From positions 1 to 12,998 of the forward strand of contig JAGVAB010000091.1 of NCBI GenBank assembly GCA_020060485.1: a DNA stretch of 12,998 nt, in the 5' to 3' direction. How positions within the stretch are numbered: the first letter of the stretch is position 1; each line of letters begins with the position of its first letter. Under the pieces are notes generated by a model, which worked only from the letters and a program-made list of their open reading frames with translations, did no database searches and had not been told where the DNA came from. Made by a program: the position numbers and the translations under genes. This DNA is from Anaerolineales bacterium (GTDB lineage: Bacteria; Chloroflexota; Anaerolineae; Anaerolineales; Anaerolineaceae). Shown piece by piece: positions 10,017 to 12,998 of this stretch.

Positions 10017-10400
10017 ATGAAATTTTCGGATTGGATTGTTGAAAGATTAAACGAACGAGGCTGGTCTCGTAGCGAAGCCGCAAAAAGGGGCGGTATATCG
10101 CCGTCTATGTTTGATAAAGTAATTAATGAGACTTCTTCGCCTGGCATAACTTTTTGCAAGGGTATCGCATTGGCATTTGATATTCCCCCAGAGGAAGTGC
10201 TTCGCCAAGCCGGGTTGCTACCACCACAACCAGAAACAGATCCCGTCCTGGACGAACTCAATTACAAATTGGCCAGCCTCCCCATTGAACTGCGTGAAGA
10301 GGCTCTCGAATATCTCAACTACCTCATCGAAAAGCAGGACAGAAAAGCCAGGGGCACAAATGGTCTCAAAAACAATCTGGGAACGACTCACGCCACTTAA
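10017..10400 (+). CDS. XRE-family transcriptional regulator (127 residues)
   Basis: A helix-turn-helix domain lies at about 1-60 (MKFSDWIVERLNERGWSRSE, then AAKRGGISPSMFDKVIN, then CKGIALAFDIPPEEVLRQAG). A helical tail follows (LDELNYKLASLPIELREEAL), a common layout of phage and host repressors without a protease domain. There is little Shine-Dalgarno sequence before the ATG at 10017. TATCAT at 10003-10008 would start transcription almost at the ATG, so a leaderless message is possible. It is divergent from the Cro-like gene and shares its operator region. The next gene overlaps its end by 41 bases. Confidence 0.75.
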   Translation: MKFSDWIVERLNERGWSRSEAAKRGGISPSMFDKVINETSSPGITFCKGIALAFDIPPEEVLRQAGLLPPQPETDPVLDELNYKLASLPIELREEALEYLNYLIEKQDRKARGTNGLKNNLGTTHAT

Positions 10401-10635
10401 CCGCTGGCGGCTGCGGCACTGTGTCTTTCAAATCGAATTGATCCGCGATCTCCAGCAGGCGGCTTCACACCCGGCGCTTTCATTTGCCATCCGCACCGGC
10501 CTGATGACCTTCGCCCTGCTCTACGTCCTGCCCCTCCACCCCATGTCCATGCCCATCGCCCTGGGTGGCGGTGTGGCCATTATCTATATCTCAAAATCGA
10601 TTGAACTGGTGATCAAACAAACATCAAACGCATAA
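10360..10635 (+). CDS. Small membrane protein after the XRE regulator (91 residues)
   Basis: The protein starts MVSKTIWERLTPLNRWRLRH and continues CVFQIELIRDLQQAASHP. Two hydrophobic segments are seen at about 44-60 (IRTGLMTFALLYVLPL) and 64-84 (SMPIALGGGVAIIYISKSIE). The ATG at 10360 has AGGGG at good spacing. The frame overlaps the regulator gene by 41 bases, so the two are likely co-transcribed. A cytoplasmic N-terminus with a helical hairpin in the membrane is expected. Function unknown. Confidence 0.6.
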   Translation: MVSKTIWERLTPLNRWRLRHCVFQIELIRDLQQAASHPALSFAIRTGLMTFALLYVLPLHPMSMPIALGGGVAIIYISKSIELVIKQTSNA

Positions 10636-10649
10636 CGGGGAGAAATATT

Positions 10650-11525
10650 TTGGAATCGCAATGGCCAGAAAACTTTGACTTCGTCGCCCTCGATGTGGAG
10701 ACCGCAAACGAAGACTATTCCAGCATCTGCCAGGTCGGCCTGGCCTTTTTCAAGGACGGGGAATGTCTTCAAACCTGGGGCACCCTGGTTGATCCGGAAG
10801 ACTATTTTTCGCCGATCAATGTCTCGATTCATGGCATCAACCATGTGATGGTTCGTGGCGCACCCAAGATACCTGAAGCTCTCGGATTGTTGAGAGATCA
10901 TCTTGCAGGAAAAATTATTGTGCACCACACAGCTTATGATCGTGTTTCGATAAAACGATCTGCAGAAAGATTCGCTCAGCCAGAACCGGAATTTCAATGG
11001 CTCGATACAGCCCGCGTTGCCCGCAGGGCCTGGGAAGAATATCGCTATTGCGGTTATGGCTTGAAAAATCTGGCAGACAATTTTGGCATTGAATTCAAAC
11101 ACCATGATGCCGCAGAAGACGCCAGAGCCACAGGCGAGGTCTTGAACAAAGCAATTTCAGATAGTGGCATCGCATTGAATGAATGGTTGAAAAAGGCCTA
11201 CAAAAAACAATACCGTTATCAAGAAAAGATCAACCTTGAAGGCAATCCAGACGGCCCCTTCTTTGGTGAAACCATAGTTTTCACTGGAGCACTATCAATC
11301 TCTCGCCCAGAAGCCGCCAAACTTGCAGCAGAAATGGGCTGTTGCGTAGGAAGTGGAGTCACCGCCAAAACCACCCTTCTGGTTGTTGGCGATCAAGACG
11401 TTAGAGCACTGGCCGGCCACGAAAAAAGCTCCAAACATAGAAAAGCCGAAGACCTCATATCAAAAGGGCAAGAACTCCGAATATTGACCGAATCTGATTT
11501 CTTCTCCCTGCTACAATTGGCTTGA
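10650..11525 (+). CDS. DnaQ-like DEDDh exonuclease with C-terminal BRCT domain
   Basis: A 291-residue protein. The exonuclease domain (1-170) shows all motifs: ALDVETAN (D15, E17), HHTAYD (D97) and HHDAAEDARAT (H152, D157, DEDDh type). A linker (about 175-200) leads to a BRCT domain (about 205-290: GETIVFTGALSISRPEAA, then TAKTTLLVVGDQD, then KAEDLISKGQELRILTESDF), like that of NAD-dependent DNA ligase. The enzyme should degrade single-stranded or mismatched 3' DNA ends, with BRCT giving DNA-end or protein contacts. The start is TTG at 10650 with GGGGAG nine bases upstream; no ATG is available. It may serve repair or defence, and also occurs as a host gene. Confidence 0.85.
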   Translation: MESQWPENFDFVALDVETANEDYSSICQVGLAFFKDGECLQTWGTLVDPEDYFSPINVSIHGINHVMVRGAPKIPEALGLLRDHLAGKIIVHHTAYDRVSIKRSAERFAQPEPEFQWLDTARVARRAWEEYRYCGYGLKNLADNFGIEFKHHDAAEDARATGEVLNKAISDSGIALNEWLKKAYKKQYRYQEKINLEGNPDGPFFGETIVFTGALSISRPEAAKLAAEMGCCVGSGVTAKTTLLVVGDQDVRALAGHEKSSKHRKAEDLISKGQELRILTESDFFSLLQLA

Positions 11526-11527
11526 AT

Positions 11528-11552
11528 CAAAAAAGCCCGGCCTGAGCCGGGC
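11528..11552 (-). terminator. Hairpin with T-run on the minus strand
   Basis: GCCCGGC-CTGA-GCCGGGC (11535-11552) is followed by TTTTTT only in the minus direction (A-run at 11529-11534 on plus). No minus-strand gene is seen to its right, so it may block antisense transcription or simply cap the exonuclease mRNA. A second foldback, GGGTAA/TTACCC, lies at about 11555-11580. Confidence 0.5.
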
Positions 11553-11616
11553 ATGGGTAAAAGCGGCAAAGCCTTACCCACCCGATTGAAAATTGTTCTT
11601 TTTTCGCGCGTGAGCT

Positions 11617-11760
11617 ATGTGGGAAAAATTTGTAAAATTCATTGAAGAGGGAGACGAGCAAGTAGAAAAAGTGATGGTCTTCTTGGTTTCCTTCCTGGTA
11701 TCAACAGAGGTGTTTTTGCTGATCGGGCTATATCTTCGATATGGCTTGGGGTGGTTTTAA
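11617..11760 (+). CDS. 47-residue single-pass membrane protein
   Basis: The frame reads MWEKFVKFIEEGDEQVEKVM, then VFLVSFLVSTEVFLLIGLYL and RYGLGWF. A charged amphipathic N-terminus precedes one transmembrane helix (about 20-40). The ribosome site is weak (GTGAG), so confidence rests on the clean topology and the lack of any other gene here. No known function. Confidence 0.5.
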   Translation: MWEKFVKFIEEGDEQVEKVMVFLVSFLVSTEVFLLIGLYLRYGLGWF

Positions 11761-11784
11761 ACCACTTTGATGCCTGGCATTTTG

Positions 11785-11790
11785 TATAAT
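11785..11790 (+). promoter_or_regulatory. Possible -10 box for the DUF4236 gene
   Basis: A perfect TATAAT occurs 70 bases before the ATG at 11860. The -35 region (near 11762-11767) is poor. CCTGGCATTTTG precedes it. Weak to moderate support. Confidence 0.4.
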
Positions 11791-11859
11791 GTTTGTGATG
11801 GCCTCTTCCCACATGATCGGAAATGATCATCCAACACACCACAGCAACAGGGGAGTCTC

Positions 11860-12621
11860 ATGGGGTTTCGGTTTCGAAAATCTATCCGGGTCGGTAAAAT
11901 CTTACGTATCAACCTGAGCAAATCCGGCATTGGGGCCAGCGTTGGCGTCCCCGGTTACCGGGTCGGCATCGGCCCCCGTGGCAAACGCACCACCGTCTCC
12001 CTGCCAGGCACCGGCCTGTCTTATACTACCCAGGCGGGTACTACCCAGTCGGGTACCACACAAGAAAGCAAGAAAACAAATCAACTACAACCGGCGCAAT
12101 TTGCCGCAAGCCCCACTAGAAACCCTGCCAACAAAAAAACCTGCGGAATTGTCGCCTTGATCGGGATTGCCTTCACAGCGCTTACGGTCATGATCTCTTT
12201 GATCTTCGGCTTCGTATCATCCATATCCAACTGGATCAAGCCAGAACCTACTGCGATGGGCATTGACCAGGCAGTCAACCAGCTATATGCGACCATGACG
12301 ATGGAAGCCGCAATCAATAAGCGCATCATCGAATTGACCGACCTGGCCCCAACCGCCACCCAACTACCAACCGAGACACAAATACCAACCGAGACCCAAG
12401 TACCAACGGAAACGCCGCAGCCAAGCCCAACATTCACACATACCCCCACCAACACCATTGCCCCAATTGTTGCGCCGGTGCAACCTCAACCGGTTATACA
12501 ACCAACCACAAGTCACCCGGCCAATGCTACTGCACTATGCAAAGATGGAACATATAGTTATTCCCAAACCAGAAGCGGCACCTGTTCAGGTCATGGCGGG
12601 GTAAGTGTATGGCTGAAGTAA
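11860..12621 (+). CDS. DUF4236 - transmembrane - DUF3761-like protein
   Basis: A 253-residue protein. Residues 1-55 are the compact DUF4236 motif set: MGFRFRKSIRVG, LRINLSKSGIGASVGVPGYR, GPRGKRTTVSLPGTGLSYT. Short TTQxG repeats follow, then a membrane helix at about 95-120. The outer part has a threonine/proline-rich stalk (PTETQIPTETQVPTETP, 170-186). The end matches DUF3761: ALCKDGTYSYSQTRSGTCSG, then HGGVSVWL. DUF4236 would be cytoplasmic and DUF3761 outside. Neither domain has a known activity. PT-rich stalks are common in Anaerolineae surface proteins. The ATG at 11860 has CAGGGG nearby. It may be host-derived cargo. Confidence 0.75.
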   Translation: MGFRFRKSIRVGKILRINLSKSGIGASVGVPGYRVGIGPRGKRTTVSLPGTGLSYTTQAGTTQSGTTQESKKTNQLQPAQFAASPTRNPANKKTCGIVALIGIAFTALTVMISLIFGFVSSISNWIKPEPTAMGIDQAVNQLYATMTMEAAINKRIIELTDLAPTATQLPTETQIPTETQVPTETPQPSPTFTHTPTNTIAPIVAPVQPQPVIQPTTSHPANATALCKDGTYSYSQTRSGTCSGHGGVSVWLK

Positions 12622-12649
12622 ATCCCATATTAGATAACCGGAGAAACCC

Positions 12650-12781
12650 ATGTCAAAAAAAACACCTACCCAAAAGAAACACCGCAGCGCCATAACTGGA
12701 CAATACATCACTGAAGACCATGCAAAAAAGCACCCCAAGACAACGGTAACAGAGACAAACAAAACGAAGAAGTCCAAATAA
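12650..12781 (+). CDS. Basic 43-residue protein with TGQYITEDHAKKHPKTTV motif
   Basis: The frame begins MSKKTPTQKKHRSAITGQYI and includes TEDHAKKHPKTTVTET. The pattern SAxTGxxVT...A.....P.TTV.ET is one I recall from a widespread family of tiny bacterial proteins of unknown role, often near phage or restriction genes. It has no hydrophobic segment and is lysine-rich, so it may bind nucleic acid. GGAG lies seven bases before the ATG. It ends 25 bases before the methyltransferase start, so the two are probably in one transcript. Confidence 0.65.
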   Translation: MSKKTPTQKKHRSAITGQYITEDHAKKHPKTTVTETNKTKKSK

Positions 12782-12806
12782 ACCACCTGCCAAAGAAAGC
12801 ACGCCC

Positions 12807-12998
12807 ATGACCAACACCCTCTACTACGGCGACAACCTCACCATCCTGCGCGACTACATCCGCGACGAATCGGTGGATCTCATCTACCTGGATCCACCCT
12901 TCAACTCCAACCGCTCCTACAATGTCCTCTTCAAGGAAGAAACCGGCGCAGAATCCCAGGCCCAAATGACCGCCTTTGAAGACACCTGGCACTGGGAC
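12807..12998 (+). CDS. Site-specific DNA methyltransferase (N6-adenine/N4-cytosine), N-terminal part
   Basis: The 64 residues visible begin MTNTLYYGDNLTILRDYI and contain catalytic motif IV as LIYLDPPFNS (DPPF at 29-32), followed by NRSYNVLFKE. YGDNLTIL is the usual start of beta-class or type III Mod-like amino-methyltransferases, which transfer a methyl group from S-adenosylmethionine to adenine N6 or cytosine N4. The rest, including the FxGxG motif and target-recognition part, lies beyond the right edge. Its codons are more GC-rich than those of the three genes before it. It may be part of a restriction-modification or orphan methylation cargo. Whether a nuclease follows cannot be seen. 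Confidence 0.85.
   Translation, partial: MTNTLYYGDNLTILRDYIRDESVDLIYLDPPFNSNRSYNVLFKEETGAESQAQMTAFEDTWHWD

Overview
The window looks like the early, integration and replication region of a temperate phage or phage-like integrative element, followed on the right by accessory or host-like genes. The proline/threonine-rich linker protein at 11860-12621 and the high-GC, gene-dense style fit a Chloroflexota (Anaerolineae-type) bacterium. That assignment is inference: there is no rRNA or other marker gene here.

Layout. Almost everything from 9885 down to 1 is on the minus strand, in tightly packed operons with 1-17 base overlaps. Read leftward it holds: an XRE repressor with its terminator (9885-9585); a run of small membrane, coiled-coil and lipoprotein genes (9564-7836); a gene-poor stretch of about 1.3 kb rich in inverted repeats, proposed here to encode a large structured RNA (7835-6526); a two-helix membrane protein and a tyrosine integrase (6525-5195); two small conserved-looking proteins; a truncated ParB N-domain; a full ParB-like protein; a protein with four helix-turn-helix-like modules; a winged-helix protein; a promoter with a structured leader in front of a 95-residue protein; a DnaD-type replisome organizer followed by a G39P-type helicase loader; and two tiny membrane proteins and a Com-like zinc ribbon that runs off the left edge.

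The right part (9886-12998) is plus strand and more AT-rich. A divergent XRE regulator faces the leftward repressor across an operator region with a perfect 13-bp inverted repeat and a consensus promoter. Then come a small membrane protein, a DnaQ-type exonuclease fused to a BRCT domain, a 47-residue membrane protein, a DUF4236-TM-DUF3761-like envelope protein, a 43-residue basic protein and the start of an adenine/cytosine-N DNA methyltransferase.

How the parts may work together. The order DnaD-like organizer then G39P-like loader matches the SPP1 order gp38-gp39. In SPP1 an origin lies inside the organizer gene. Here three exact copies of CCGTAACGC and six GTTACG cores sit in 127 bp inside the organizer gene, so an intragenic origin is likely. 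The 95-residue protein just upstream has a leader in which one segment can pair either with a 20-nt upstream copy or with the ribosome-binding site, the layout of an RNA switch. The 6861-7440 region has many helices, and several G-U pairs hold only if the minus strand is transcribed. Two families of palindromic repeats with a common frame, and a third hairpin repeat, are scattered between genes and supply or abut the stop codons of several of them.
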